NCBI GenBank assembly: GCA_964607915.1
Contig: CAZSMU010000012.1
Span: 1-47,820, forward strand
Length of the DNA stretch: 47,820 nt
Direction of reading: 5' to 3'
Source: JADJPL01 sp964607915
GTDB taxonomy: Bacteria; Bacteroidota; Bacteroidia; Chitinophagales; Saprospiraceae
The notes under the pieces were generated by a model. It saw only the letters and a list, made by a program, of their open reading frames with translations. It was not told the DNA's origin and searched no databases. This document shows, in pieces, positions 23,568-32,792 of this stretch. How positions within the stretch are numbered: the first letter of the stretch is position 1; each line of letters starts with the position of its first letter. Both the position numbers and the translations under genes were made by a program.

Positions 23568-26507
23568 CTATCGTATAATAAACTTACCAGAATTGATCAG
23601 TCTGCCCCGGGATTCCAGCCGATACATATACATGCCCGACGGGAGGCCATTGCGGCTCCAGGTAAACTGATGTCCTGAAAAAAGGTGTTGATCAACCAAT
23701 CTGCCGTCCAGGTTGAAGACTCTCAGCGCTACGGCATCGAATCCAAGCCCTTCCAGCTCAAATGTTACGCTTTCCACTGCCGGGTTGGGATATGCCTTCA
23801 CTTGAAGTCCAGGCATAAATGTTTCTTTGGCAGAGGTCAGCACAGTGATAAAATCCGGGAATTTCTGCACTACATAGCGCACGGGCTTGGTAGCTACAGG
23901 CGCCTGGTAGTCGAAATAGACCGTTGCTTTGTTTTCGATTACCGTGCCCGGCAGGTTATTGGCCTTTTGGCCAACCCGGAATTCCACGAATCCAAAACCA
24001 GTGTTTGCGTTGCCAGCAGGAGCGAGCGCGATATTGTCCAGAGTGATTCTCACGACCCCTGTGGAAGCGACCTCCAGTCGGTAGCTGAAGTTGCTCGCTC
24101 CCGGGGTGACCCTTCTCGGGTCAAGCCCCTGAGGTAGCGTGTCTCGGATAACCACCCTGCGTACAGTGTCTGCGCTCGAGTTCTTGAACAAAACTTTGAA
24201 TGTTAAATCGGTTTCGGGTGCGATAATCGAATCGCGATACCCTTTGGGATAGCCTCTTAGCTCTACCGGCAACGCAAACGTTTTAATTTCTTGTGCATCT
24301 ATAGCCACGAAGGGATCGAAATTGTCCTCCGGGAACATGGTTACTTTTCCAAAACTCAACGAGCCTGTACCCTTACTGCAAGCCTCTACCACTGCTGTCG
24401 GGAAGCTGCGGCCGGGATGCCCGGACGACTGTTGTACCACGATCCGGAACGTAGCCCCTGTAGCGGGTACTTTTATGGTTCGCTCTTCATTTGACTTCAA
24501 CTGTACATCGAACTGGCGCAGGATAATGGCATCCTGGATTACGATGGACCGCCGGGCCGACTCCATGTCCCCCTGCCCTTCGTTCTTGATTTTGAACGAT
24601 ACCGAGTCCCCTTCGCAGGTCCCGCTCACCGCCAGGCTGGACATATCCCAGTTGGGGTCAGCCTGCAGACAGGTCGTATCGGGATAGATATGGGCACTGA
24701 CCAGTGCGGCTTGCCCTTCTGCGATCCCCGTACAGGCCATCTCTGCTTTGATGCTGAACTTGCCCGAGGCAGTCGGCTCCAGCGTCCCTAATTGGAAACG
24801 ATATTTGCCATCGCTCAACAATGTGTGGGGTACTGAGGCGCTGTTGAAGCGTATCTTCCGGTCTAATTGAAGATCCACATACGCCTTTTCTGCCCGGCCC
24901 GTACCGATATTCCGGTACGTCACGAAGTATTCCAAATCCGAGCAGGGAGCCAGAAAGGGCGTCGCTACTTCTACTTCCAGGAAGGGGCACGCAAGGGCCG
25001 ACTTCATGGGAAAATCTATGCGGATAGAATCGTAAGGCGCTTTGAATTGCACGGTCGTCCCCTGTGCGATACAGGCGTCCCAGTACAGGTTGACCGGTAT
25101 GGCGCGCACATTGTAACGCCCCGTATCAACGGATATACGGTACCCGCCCTTGGCATCTGTTGTGGCGTAGAATACTTTTCCCTGTTGCTCTGCCATCACC
25201 AACCATCCTTCGAGGCCGGGCTCATTGGCATCGCTGTCGCAGGCACCATCCAGATCCCGGAATACCCGGCCGCTGAGCTGATTCGTAACGATATTGCCCT
25301 GTCCATCGGTTTTTACCAGGATTAGGTCGTTGAACGAGGTCAGCATCTGGGCATTATAGCCGGTGAGCACGAAGCCCCCATCTGCGGTAGCCCTCACATC
25401 GCGTGCTTCCTCGGCAGCTTCCGGGTCGCCGATATTTTTCTGCCACAGTATCCGGCCATCAGCGCCTAACTTCGCGAGGAAGATATCCACGTTGAGTTGG
25501 TCCACCACTTTGAGGCCTGTAAGAATCAGGCTACCATCGCTCAGCTCGGCAATCGCGTTGGATTCTTCTTCGATACCTATCTGGCCTATGGACGTTTCCC
25601 AGAGCTTATCGCCCTCGAAGCTGAACTTGACCGCATAGGCGTTGGGGTTGTTGCCTATGGCGCCTGTCAATACGATGCCATTATCCGACGTGACGACCAG
25701 GTCGCGGGCTTCTTCGCGGGCAGAGCCGGCGATGCGGCGCTCCCAGCTCACCGTACCGTCCTGTGCAAGGCGATAGAGCACGATATCGCTGCTCAAGCCG
25801 TTCAGTTGGGCATTGCAAACAAAAGCAAGGCCTTTGTTTTGCGGGTACTGCGCGATGGCAACTCCCACATCTGACCGGCTGAGGTCAAACTGCTTAAGCC
25901 AACCGATATTGCCCTGGGCATCGAAACGCGCAAGAAACGCATCTTCGTTATCCGCCCCGGCTTTGATGGAGCCTGTAACCAGGAACCCCCCGTCTTTGTC
26001 AAGTATTGCGCTTTGTACGCGCTCGGCACTGGGCGATCCAAACTGCTTGCTCCAGATTTTTTCCCCTTTCCGGTTTATTTTCAGGAGGTAGATATTCTCG
26101 CTTTGGCCAAACTCGCTGATGATGTTGCCTACGATCAGGTAGTTGCCGTCGGCCGTCGGTAGGATGGCGCGGGCTTGTTCCTGATAGCCTTCGTCGAAGT
26201 ACGTGGACCACAGTTTTGTGCCATCGGCATCCGTGCGGATGATAAAAATATCCTGGTCGTTGTCGGTCCCGAAGGACTCTCCGAAGCCTACGACGAGGAA
26301 GCCATGGTCTTCTGTTTGGAGTACGGCCCAGCCTTCATCCGTTTTTTCAGCACCGAAGCTGTATTGCCACCCCTGCCCCGAAGCGGCCGGGCCGAAGAGC
26401 AGGTGCATCGCGACCAGCAACACCGCTCCCGTCGCCTTTGCAAAGGCGCCCCAGGTTGAATGATTAGCTAGTCTGAATTCCATGAGCTGTGTTTTTTTGT
26501 TCTTCAT
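23568..26507 (-). CDS. Secreted T9SS protein: beta-propeller-like repeats, DUF11-type domain, C-terminal sorting domain
   Basis: About 979 residues. After a signal peptide (hydrophobic AVLLVAMHLLFGPAASG) come roughly seven repeats of about 50 residues with the pattern 'xxTxDGGFLVTGxxxxxxDxxLxKxDxxGxxxWxKxxG', typical of secreted Bacteroidota propeller proteins. A SdrD-B-like stretch (LSGRVFRDLDGACDSDANEPG) and a DUF11-type module (FKVLFKNSSADTVRRVVIRDTLPQGLDP) follow. The last ~80 residues form a T9SS type A sorting domain (VKAYPNPAVESV, then LPSGMYMYRLES, ending GKFIIR). It would be exported through SprA and attached to or released from the cell surface. Ligand or role is unknown. The ATG at 26507 is chosen; 26483 is also possible. 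Confidence 0.88.
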   Translation of the reverse strand: MKNKKTQLMEFRLANHSTWGAFAKATGAVLLVAMHLLFGPAASGQGWQYSFGAEKTDEGWAVLQTEDHGFLVVGFGESFGTDNDQDIFIIRTDADGTKLWSTYFDEGYQEQARAILPTADGNYLIVGNIISEFGQSENIYLLKINRKGEKIWSKQFGSPSAERVQSAILDKDGGFLVTGSIKAGADNEDAFLARFDAQGNIGWLKQFDLSRSDVGVAIAQYPQNKGLAFVCNAQLNGLSSDIVLYRLAQDGTVSWERRIAGSAREEARDLVVTSDNGIVLTGAIGNNPNAYAVKFSFEGDKLWETSIGQIGIEEESNAIAELSDGSLILTGLKVVDQLNVDIFLAKLGADGRILWQKNIGDPEAAEEARDVRATADGGFVLTGYNAQMLTSFNDLILVKTDGQGNIVTNQLSGRVFRDLDGACDSDANEPGLEGWLVMAEQQGKVFYATTDAKGGYRISVDTGRYNVRAIPVNLYWDACIAQGTTVQFKAPYDSIRIDFPMKSALACPFLEVEVATPFLAPCSDLEYFVTYRNIGTGRAEKAYVDLQLDRKIRFNSASVPHTLLSDGKYRFQLGTLEPTASGKFSIKAEMACTGIAEGQAALVSAHIYPDTTCLQADPNWDMSSLAVSGTCEGDSVSFKIKNEGQGDMESARRSIVIQDAIILRQFDVQLKSNEERTIKVPATGATFRIVVQQSSGHPGRSFPTAVVEACSKGTGSLSFGKVTMFPEDNFDPFVAIDAQEIKTFALPVELRGYPKGYRDSIIAPETDLTFKVLFKNSSADTVRRVVIRDTLPQGLDPRRVTPGASNFSYRLEVASTGVVRITLDNIALAPAGNANTGFGFVEFRVGQKANNLPGTVIENKATVYFDYQAPVATKPVRYVVQKFPDFITVLTSAKETFMPGLQVKAYPNPAVESVTFELEGLGFDAVALRVFNLDGRLVDQHLFSGHQFTWSRNGLPSGMYMYRLESRGRLINSGKFIIR

Positions 26508-26686
26508 TTCTGAATACGTTACAAATATGCAGGGACTCTTTTCCAGTATCAAAGACAAAAAAAAGGGTTTGTTGAATAAAAATTGCTATTTTAGTCATCG
26601 TTTTTAGATTAAAAAAAACATAAAAAATTGAAAATCTGTATTTTGAATTATAAAATCATTTTTCATATTGTTGAAAAAAGTTTTTC

Positions 26687-28096
26687 ATGCAAAGTAGTCA
26701 GTTGATAAATATTTTAACTGGATTGGAAAAAAAAGAAGTTCGAGAGCTGCGAAAGTGGTTGCTTTCACCCGTCCACAACCAAAGGGAGGACGTCGTAGCC
26801 CTTTTTGACTACCTGTTTGAGAAAGACCACTTATACAACGAATCGCGATTGGAAAAAGCCGCGATTTATCAAAAACTTTTCCCCGGGACCCCCTACGACG
26901 ACGCCCGGGTGCGGCAGACGATCCACTTTTTACAAAGAAGTGTAGAGGAATTTCTTGCTTACAAAGAGTTTCAATCCGACGAGACCCGGCAACTACTCGC
27001 ATTAGCCGAAGCCTATCGAAGGAGGAACCTGGACCGCCTGTTTGAGAAAACCTTGCGCCATCTTGCCGAGGCCCAGGAAGCGGCCCCTAAGAGGGACGAA
27101 ACCTATTTACAGACCAAATACCTCATACACTCTATTGAATATCAGTATTTTTCAGAAAAAAATCGCAGTCAGGACACCAACCTCCAGGCCTTTTCTGATG
27201 CGTTGGACCTGCGTTTCATTGCAGGGAAACTGCGGATAGCCTCGCTGATTACGGCCGTTCAAAACATCTACAAGCAGGATTTTCAAATAGGGTTGCTTGC
27301 AGAGTCCATCCACTTTGCGCGCGAAAAGGGCCTTTTGACCCACCCGGCCATAAGCATATATTATTATGTATATCTCGCGTTGAGCGACCCTGGCCAGGAA
27401 GCCCACTTTTATTCCCTCAAAGAAGCTATTTTTGAGAACGACCACTTTTTCAGCCCGGAGGAGCAGCGCGATATCTTGCTGCTCGCAGTGAACTACTGCA
27501 TCGCCAAAATGAATATCGGGATGGCCCAATTCATCCGGGAGGCCTTTGATTTGTACAAGAGGGGGATAGAAAATGAGGCCCTGCTCGACAAAGGCGTGCT
27601 CAACCACCTTACCTTCATCAATATTGTCAATGCGGGTTGTACCCTTCGTCAATTTGACTGGGTACAGCATTTCATTGAATCCTACCAGCAGTACCTGGTG
27701 CCCCAGCTCAAGGAGGCGTTCGTTTCGTTCTCGCTCGCAAAACTACATTTTGAAAAAAGGGATTACGTCCAGGCACAGCGCTTTCTGATGCAGTTTGACT
27801 ACGACGATATCCTGTTCAACCTCATAGCCAAGTCCATGCTCATCAAAATATACTATGAAGAAGGGGAGTTTACGGCCCTCGATTCCCTTTTGGAAAGCCT
27901 GCGCACCTATATCAACCGAAAAAAAGCCATCGCGTACCATAAAAATATCTACAACAACCTCATCCGTTTCACCAAGCGGCTCGTGCGGGTGGGCCCCTAC
28001 GATACGGCGCAAAAAGAAAAGCTGCGCCGGGAAATTGAAGAAGCAAATCCCCTGCCCGAGCGAAAATGGTTATTAGAACAACTCGAAGCGTTGTAA
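26687..28096 (+). CDS. Uncharacterised alpha-helical protein
   Basis: A 469-residue, soluble, helix-rich protein with no signal peptide or membrane segment. It opens with LINILTGLEKKEVRELRKWLLSPVHNQ and is rich in Leu, Glu, Lys, Tyr and Phe. Many short amphipathic helix pairs suggest a TPR-like or similar superhelix (for example FVSFSLAKLHFEKRDYVQAQRFL near residue 350). No catalytic motif is visible, and I do not recognise a named family. The type of protein, with an LxxLxxxExxxLRxWLxSPxHN opening, looks lineage-specific. It is divergent from the T9SS gene across a 180-nt AT-rich region that holds the promoters. The next gene begins 45 nt downstream. Confidence 0.85.
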   Translation: MQSSQLINILTGLEKKEVRELRKWLLSPVHNQREDVVALFDYLFEKDHLYNESRLEKAAIYQKLFPGTPYDDARVRQTIHFLQRSVEEFLAYKEFQSDETRQLLALAEAYRRRNLDRLFEKTLRHLAEAQEAAPKRDETYLQTKYLIHSIEYQYFSEKNRSQDTNLQAFSDALDLRFIAGKLRIASLITAVQNIYKQDFQIGLLAESIHFAREKGLLTHPAISIYYYVYLALSDPGQEAHFYSLKEAIFENDHFFSPEEQRDILLLAVNYCIAKMNIGMAQFIREAFDLYKRGIENEALLDKGVLNHLTFINIVNAGCTLRQFDWVQHFIESYQQYLVPQLKEAFVSFSLAKLHFEKRDYVQAQRFLMQFDYDDILFNLIAKSMLIKIYYEEGEFTALDSLLESLRTYINRKKAIAYHKNIYNNLIRFTKRLVRVGPYDTAQKEKLRREIEEANPLPERKWLLEQLEAL

Positions 28097-28140
28097 ATTA
28101 CACCCTGTTTACAAGACCTCTCCAAAAAACAAGGAAACCC

Positions 28141-29304
28141 ATGCAAATACTGACCGTTGAAAGCCCAAAGGAGTGGGCATTATTCTTCAAAGCAGCACAC
28201 CGGATTTATCGCCATGACCCCCACTGGATTGCCCCGCTCGAGATGGACATCCGCAATGTCTTCACTCCTGCGAAGAATACGGCTTGGAAAAACGGGACGG
28301 CGCGTTGCTTTGTGCTGCTCGACGAAAAAGGCAAGCCTGCCGGGCGCATCGCAGCATTCATCGACCATACCGCCAATGAGCTGCAGCCCCACCCAATTGG
28401 GGGCCTGGGCTACTTTGAGTGTATACACCGGGCCGACTACGCCCGGGCGCTCTTTCAGGAAGCGGAACTGTTCCTTCGCGCGCAGGGAGCCCGGATCATC
28501 GAAGGCCCCGTCAACTTTGGGGAACGCGATAAATTCTGGGGGTTGCTGGTGCGCGGCTTCGACGCCCCCCCACTCTATCAAGAGAACTACAACCCAACCT
28601 ACTACCAGGAATTCTTCCTGCACGAAGGGTTTATCCCTTACGAACAAATCCTGACCCTAGCCGGGGATTCCGTCAATATCCCCTTCGAGCGCCTGGGGGC
28701 TGTCGCCAGACGCCTCAAAGAACGCCAGCCCATGTACGTCGAAATGCTCAACTACGAGCACCTCGAGAAATTCGCCCGCGATTTTGCAGAAGTATACAAT
28801 GCCTCTTTCGCTGAATTTGAACATTTCCACCCCGTAAGCGCCGATTTGGTGCGCAATATGCTGCAACAAGCTAAAGCTATTGCCGACCCGCATATTGCTG
28901 CCCTGGCCTACTACGACCACAAGCCAGCGGGTTTTGTCGCTTTATACCCGGACATCAACCCCCTGCTGCGCCATGCCAAAGGCAAATTGAATTTTTGGAC
29001 CATACCGCTATTCCTCCTCAAGAAAAGGTTTACCAAAACGTATAATGCGAAAGGCCTGGGCTTCGGCATCCACCCGGAATACCAGGCAAAAGGCATTTTT
29101 GCCCTGCTCATTGATTTCCTGTGCAGCCCCCGCAACGTACAGCGCTATCCCCGTATGTGCCTCGCCGGCATCCGCACGCATAACCACGAAATCCGCAGCG
29201 TCTATGCCAAACTACAAGTGGATATTGACCGCATACACGTCGCTTACCGCAAGCCTTTAGAACCCGGTATAGCAATTGAGCCCTTCGAATTTATAGAAGA
29301 GTAA
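28141..29304 (+). CDS. GNAT-fold-like acetyltransferase-type protein
   Basis: A 387-residue cytoplasmic protein. The opening (ESPKEWALFFKAAHRIYRHDPHWIAPLE) and a second conserved block (GARIIEGPVNFGERDKFWGLLVRGFDAPP) are distinctive. The C-terminal third has a GNAT-like acetyl-CoA site pattern, GLGFGIHPEYQAKGIFALLIDF, resembling the motif A 'Q/RxxGxG/A' loop, followed by LAGIRTHNHEIRSVYAKL. N-acyltransferase activity is plausible, but the substrate is unknown. The frame is open upstream to 28066; the ATG at 28141 avoids overlapping the previous gene. Only 31 nt separate its stop from the stop of ftsK, and that gap is filled by a repeat arm. Confidence 0.75.
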   Translation: MQILTVESPKEWALFFKAAHRIYRHDPHWIAPLEMDIRNVFTPAKNTAWKNGTARCFVLLDEKGKPAGRIAAFIDHTANELQPHPIGGLGYFECIHRADYARALFQEAELFLRAQGARIIEGPVNFGERDKFWGLLVRGFDAPPLYQENYNPTYYQEFFLHEGFIPYEQILTLAGDSVNIPFERLGAVARRLKERQPMYVEMLNYEHLEKFARDFAEVYNASFAEFEHFHPVSADLVRNMLQQAKAIADPHIAALAYYDHKPAGFVALYPDINPLLRHAKGKLNFWTIPLFLLKKRFTKTYNAKGLGFGIHPEYQAKGIFALLIDFLCSPRNVQRYPRMCLAGIRTHNHEIRSVYAKLQVDIDRIHVAYRKPLEPGIAIEPFEFIEE

Positions 29305-29305
29305 C

Positions 29306-29330
29306 GATAGACTTGTTGCGCGGGAGGCGA
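29306..29330. repeat. Dispersed palindromic repeat, half copy E
   Basis: ATAGACTTGTTGCGCGGGAGG (from 29307) is the left arm core of copies A, B and D. It fills the 31-nt gap between the convergent acyltransferase-type and ftsK genes. No right arm is present. Confidence 0.75.
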
Positions 29331-29335
29331 AAACC

Positions 29336-31804
29336 TCAACCTTTTCGGTTTCGGAACTCTTCGAGGAAGCGCTCCAGTTCCATTTCATCGTAGATCAACA
29401 CTTCCCGGGGCTTGCTGCCCTCACTGGGGCCTACGATACCTACGCTTTCCATTTGGTCCATAATTCGTCCGGCGCGGTTATAGCCCAGTTTGAGACGGCG
29501 CTGGATCATCGAAGTAGAGCCATGTTGGTTTTGCACCACCAGGCGTGCGGCTTCCTCGAAGAACTCGTCCAGGTCGGAGTACTTCAGGTCAACTGTACCC
29601 GGGCCCTGCTCGTCGCCCAGGAACTCGGGCAGGAAGTAAGGCTCCGCATACCCGGGTTGTTTGGCGATGAAATCCATGACGTGCTCTACCTCCGGCGTAT
29701 CAATGAAAGCGCCTTGCAGGCGGATCATTTCCCCACCGACGGACAGCAGCATATCCCCGCGGCCAATGAGTTGGTCGGCCCCGCCCCCGTCGAGGATAGT
29801 GCGGGAATCCACTTTTGAGGTCACTTTATACGCAATCCGGGCCGGGAAGTTGGCCTTGATGATCCCCGTGATGATGTTTACAGATGGGCGCTGGGTAGCC
29901 AGTACCAAATGGATGCCCACGGCGCGCGACAGCTGTGCCAGGCGACCGATGGGCAGTTCGATTTCCTTGCCCGCCGTCATAATCAGATCGGCAAACTCAT
30001 CTATGACCAGTACGACGAAGGGCAGGAATCGGTGACCCTTCATGGGGTTGAGCCGGCGTTCTACAAATTTATCGTTGTATTCCTTGATGTTGCGCACCGA
30101 GGCTTTTTTCAGCAAATCGTAGCGGCTATCCATCTCGATACACAAAGAATTAAGGGTATGGATCACCTTGTTGGTATCCGTGATAATCGGCTCGTCTTGA
30201 TTCGGCAGGAAAGCGAGGAAGTGGTGCTCGAGCGACCCATACGGCGACAGCTCTACCTTCTTGGGGTCCACTAGCACCAATTTGACCTGGGAAGGGTGCT
30301 TTTTGTACAGAATAGACATCAGGATGGCGTTGATTCCCACCGATTTGCCCTGCCCGGTGGCACCGGCGACCAGCAGGTGGGGCATCTTCGTCAAATCTGC
30401 CACGAAGACTTCATTGGTGATGGTTTTCCCCAACGCGATGGGCAGATCCATTTTTGCCCGTTTAAATTTTTCGGACATGAGCACCTCTTTCATGGATACC
30501 ATCTGCTTCTTCTTGTTCGGCACTTCGATGCCGATAGTGCCTTTGCCCGGTATAGGCGCAATAATCCGGATGCCGAGGGCAGACAAGCTCAGAGCGATAT
30601 CGTCTTCCAGGTTTTTGATCCGGGAAATGCGCACGCCCGGGGCGGGGATAATTTCGTACAGCGTGACCGTAGGGCCAATCGTCGCCCGGATTTTAGTGAT
30701 TTCTATTTTGTAATGCAGGAGCGTTTCTATGATCTGGTCTTTGTGCGCTTCCAGTTCTTCCCGGTCAATTTCGACCTTTTGGTCGGAATAATCGTTCAGC
30801 AGGGCCACGACAGGGTATTCGTAGGAGGATAAGTCGAGGGTGGGGTCATACGGTTCGCTGAACTGTTCCTCTTCCTGCGCGACGGAAGGAAGAGGACGAG
30901 CGGTATCTGCAGGATCCACTGGCGGTACTGGGGGCGGAGTCGATATTTCCATAGGGGTGCCCGGAGCCAAGGCCGGTGCTTTAGGGCGTGCCGACGCTGT
31001 ATCTCCTTCGCCGTCCAGGTCGAACGTGAGCTGGTTGGCCGGCGCCTGAGTGTTGTTGCGCTTGTTTTCCGCTGTTTCGCCAGTTGCGGGCAGGGCGGCA
31101 TCCGCCGTGGGCGTCCTTTCCTGTCGGGCGGAAGGGCGCGAAGCGTTGGCAGGCGACGGGGCAGGCGACCAGCGCCCGTGTAAGATATCTTGTGCCGCCT
31201 CTTTGAGTTCTTCCAGTGCCTGGCGAGGCGTCAAGTCATTGAAGTCGGGGTTGCGGAACCAAATCAAAAAAGCAGCCAGAATAGCTACGAGCAATACAAT
31301 CATGCCCACGACCCCTACAAAACTCAACAACCATTGATTGATGCTTTCGCCCACAGCCCCTCCCCACGGAAAGGCAGCACTCGGGAAGATAAACTCCAGA
31401 AACACCGACAAAAAAAGCATCAACGCCAGCGCGCGCCGAACGCGCAACCAGTAGGCCGTCAGAGGAGAACGCCGGATAAAGCCCAGCCCCAGCAAGACCA
31501 GGACGTATATGAGAAAGAACGAGGGCAGGCCGAACAGGTAATAAAAGAAGAAATTAGAGACGATGGCCCCCAGCCTACCCAGCCAGTTAGCCATTTCAAA
31601 ATCGCCGCGCAGCAACAACTCCAGAGAGAACTCCAGCACCCGGTCCTGGTCGGTACGCCAGGTGAACAAATAGGAAAAAAAGGCGATGAAAAAGTACAGG
31701 GAGAGAAACAGGAATACCACCCCCGCCAGCTTGGGTATGCGTTCGTCTTCCAAATTTAGTCTTAAAAAAAGTTGGCCCCGGTTCCTCCTGCTTTTATTTG
31801 CCAT
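29336..31804 (-). CDS. ftsK: DNA translocase FtsK/SpoIIIE
   Basis: An 822-residue septal DNA pump that moves chromosome termini during division. Four transmembrane helices lie in the first ~180 residues. A Pro/Ala-rich linker (about 220-330) is followed by the alpha/beta motor domain with Walker A GATGQGKS (near residue 480) and Walker B-type LVIDEFADLIM. The C-terminal gamma winged helix reads GSTSMIQRRLKLGYNRAGRIMDQME. The family signature ATQRPSVNIITGIIKANFP is present. The linker is shorter than in E. coli, as usual outside Proteobacteria. The gene is divergent from the S24 regulator across a 214-nt AT-rich region. Confidence 0.97.
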   Translation of the reverse strand: MANKSRRNRGQLFLRLNLEDERIPKLAGVVFLFLSLYFFIAFFSYLFTWRTDQDRVLEFSLELLLRGDFEMANWLGRLGAIVSNFFFYYLFGLPSFFLIYVLVLLGLGFIRRSPLTAYWLRVRRALALMLFLSVFLEFIFPSAAFPWGGAVGESINQWLLSFVGVVGMIVLLVAILAAFLIWFRNPDFNDLTPRQALEELKEAAQDILHGRWSPAPSPANASRPSARQERTPTADAALPATGETAENKRNNTQAPANQLTFDLDGEGDTASARPKAPALAPGTPMEISTPPPVPPVDPADTARPLPSVAQEEEQFSEPYDPTLDLSSYEYPVVALLNDYSDQKVEIDREELEAHKDQIIETLLHYKIEITKIRATIGPTVTLYEIIPAPGVRISRIKNLEDDIALSLSALGIRIIAPIPGKGTIGIEVPNKKKQMVSMKEVLMSEKFKRAKMDLPIALGKTITNEVFVADLTKMPHLLVAGATGQGKSVGINAILMSILYKKHPSQVKLVLVDPKKVELSPYGSLEHHFLAFLPNQDEPIITDTNKVIHTLNSLCIEMDSRYDLLKKASVRNIKEYNDKFVERRLNPMKGHRFLPFVVLVIDEFADLIMTAGKEIELPIGRLAQLSRAVGIHLVLATQRPSVNIITGIIKANFPARIAYKVTSKVDSRTILDGGGADQLIGRGDMLLSVGGEMIRLQGAFIDTPEVEHVMDFIAKQPGYAEPYFLPEFLGDEQGPGTVDLKYSDLDEFFEEAARLVVQNQHGSTSMIQRRLKLGYNRAGRIMDQMESVGIVGPSEGSKPREVLIYDEMELERFLEEFRNRKG

Positions 31805-31950
31805 GCCACGGTTTGGTTTCTGTCGGTTTCGCGCCCGAGGGACAGCCCCTGAGCCAGACGCTTTGGTTTAAACAAACAAAACTGCACAATTATGAGCAAC
31901 CGCGCAAAAAAAACACGAAAAGAATTTTCCCACAAAAAATAGTACAATAA

Positions 31951-31976
31951 TTTGTTTTATATTATTTTTTGTTTTA
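31951..31976. promoter_or_regulatory. Tandem TTTGTTTTA direct repeat upstream of the S24 regulator
   Basis: TTTGTTTTA occurs at 31951-31959 and again at 31968-31976 (17-nt period), 43 nt before the S24 regulator start, in a very AT-rich stretch. It could be an operator for autoregulation or part of the promoter. This is pattern only; no known binding site matches. Confidence 0.35.
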
Positions 31977-32018
31977 CCTTAGCTGCGTGAAATAAAAATT
32001 AAAAACAGCACCTTGTAT

Positions 32019-32765
32019 ATGATACGCGATGACCGGATTCAGCTCAACGAGCGTTTCAGAAAAGTATTCAGCCTGCTGGTAGAGCGGGGCGACATTATCC
32101 CGAATGACCGAAGTGGCAAAGGAATAGGGGATTTTGCAGAAAAAATACTTGGCAACCGCTCTTACGGGCACATCGTCCGGGCGTTTTTGAACGACGACGA
32201 CAAGCGCTGCATTGACTACCGACATGCGCGCATGTTGTGCAGGGAATACGGTATTAATGAAACTTATCTCGTAGACGGGGTTGGCACGCCATTTGGTTTC
32301 GATTTGCCCAAAAGCACAAGCGCCGTACCGGATAGCCCGATAAGCCCCCGCAAGTCTAACATTTTGTTTACTTCCACCGAGGCATTTGCCGGCTCCGCCG
32401 TAGATGTGGGAGGCTTCGCCAGCGAAGACCACGAATACTTCAACATCCCCGGCCTTGCGGGGGGCGGCCTGGTGGCCTTCCCCATCCACGGAAACAGTAT
32501 GGAACCCGTCATCTACGACGGAGACATGGTCATCTGCCGGGAATTGCAGGGCCTACACGAAATCCGGGACAACAAAATATACGCCGTGAAAAATAACGGC
32601 ACTATATGGGTAAAATACGTCCAAAAAATAACGGACAAAAATAACCGCGTCGTCCAACTCAAAATGATTTCTGCCAACCACCTGGAGCACGACCCTTTTA
32701 TTGAAGAGGTCAACGAATATACCCGTCTTTATCAGGTAGTACGGAAAATATCCGAACTGGAGTAG
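32019..32765 (+). CDS. LexA-like S24 peptidase-domain transcriptional regulator
   Basis: A 248-residue regulator. The N-terminal ~90 residues are a helix-rich DNA-binding region (IQLNERFRKVFSLLVERGDI and KRCIDYRHARMLCREYGINETYL). The C-terminal part is an S24 peptidase with the catalytic Ser in HGNSMEPVIYDGDMV and Lys in NNGTIWVKYVQ. Both members of the Ser-Lys pair are present, so self-cleavage is possible. An obvious Ala-Gly cleavage bond just before the peptidase domain is not clear. Such proteins act as SOS or phage-type repressors in many bacteria; here it stands beside ftsK rather than in a phage. The ATG at 32019 is preferred to a TTG at 32013. Confidence 0.87.
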   Translation: MIRDDRIQLNERFRKVFSLLVERGDIIPNDRSGKGIGDFAEKILGNRSYGHIVRAFLNDDDKRCIDYRHARMLCREYGINETYLVDGVGTPFGFDLPKSTSAVPDSPISPRKSNILFTSTEAFAGSAVDVGGFASEDHEYFNIPGLAGGGLVAFPIHGNSMEPVIYDGDMVICRELQGLHEIRDNKIYAVKNNGTIWVKYVQKITDKNNRVVQLKMISANHLEHDPFIEEVNEYTRLYQVVRKISELE

Positions 32766-32792
32766 GCCGCCAGGGTGCGGGCAAGGGCTTAC

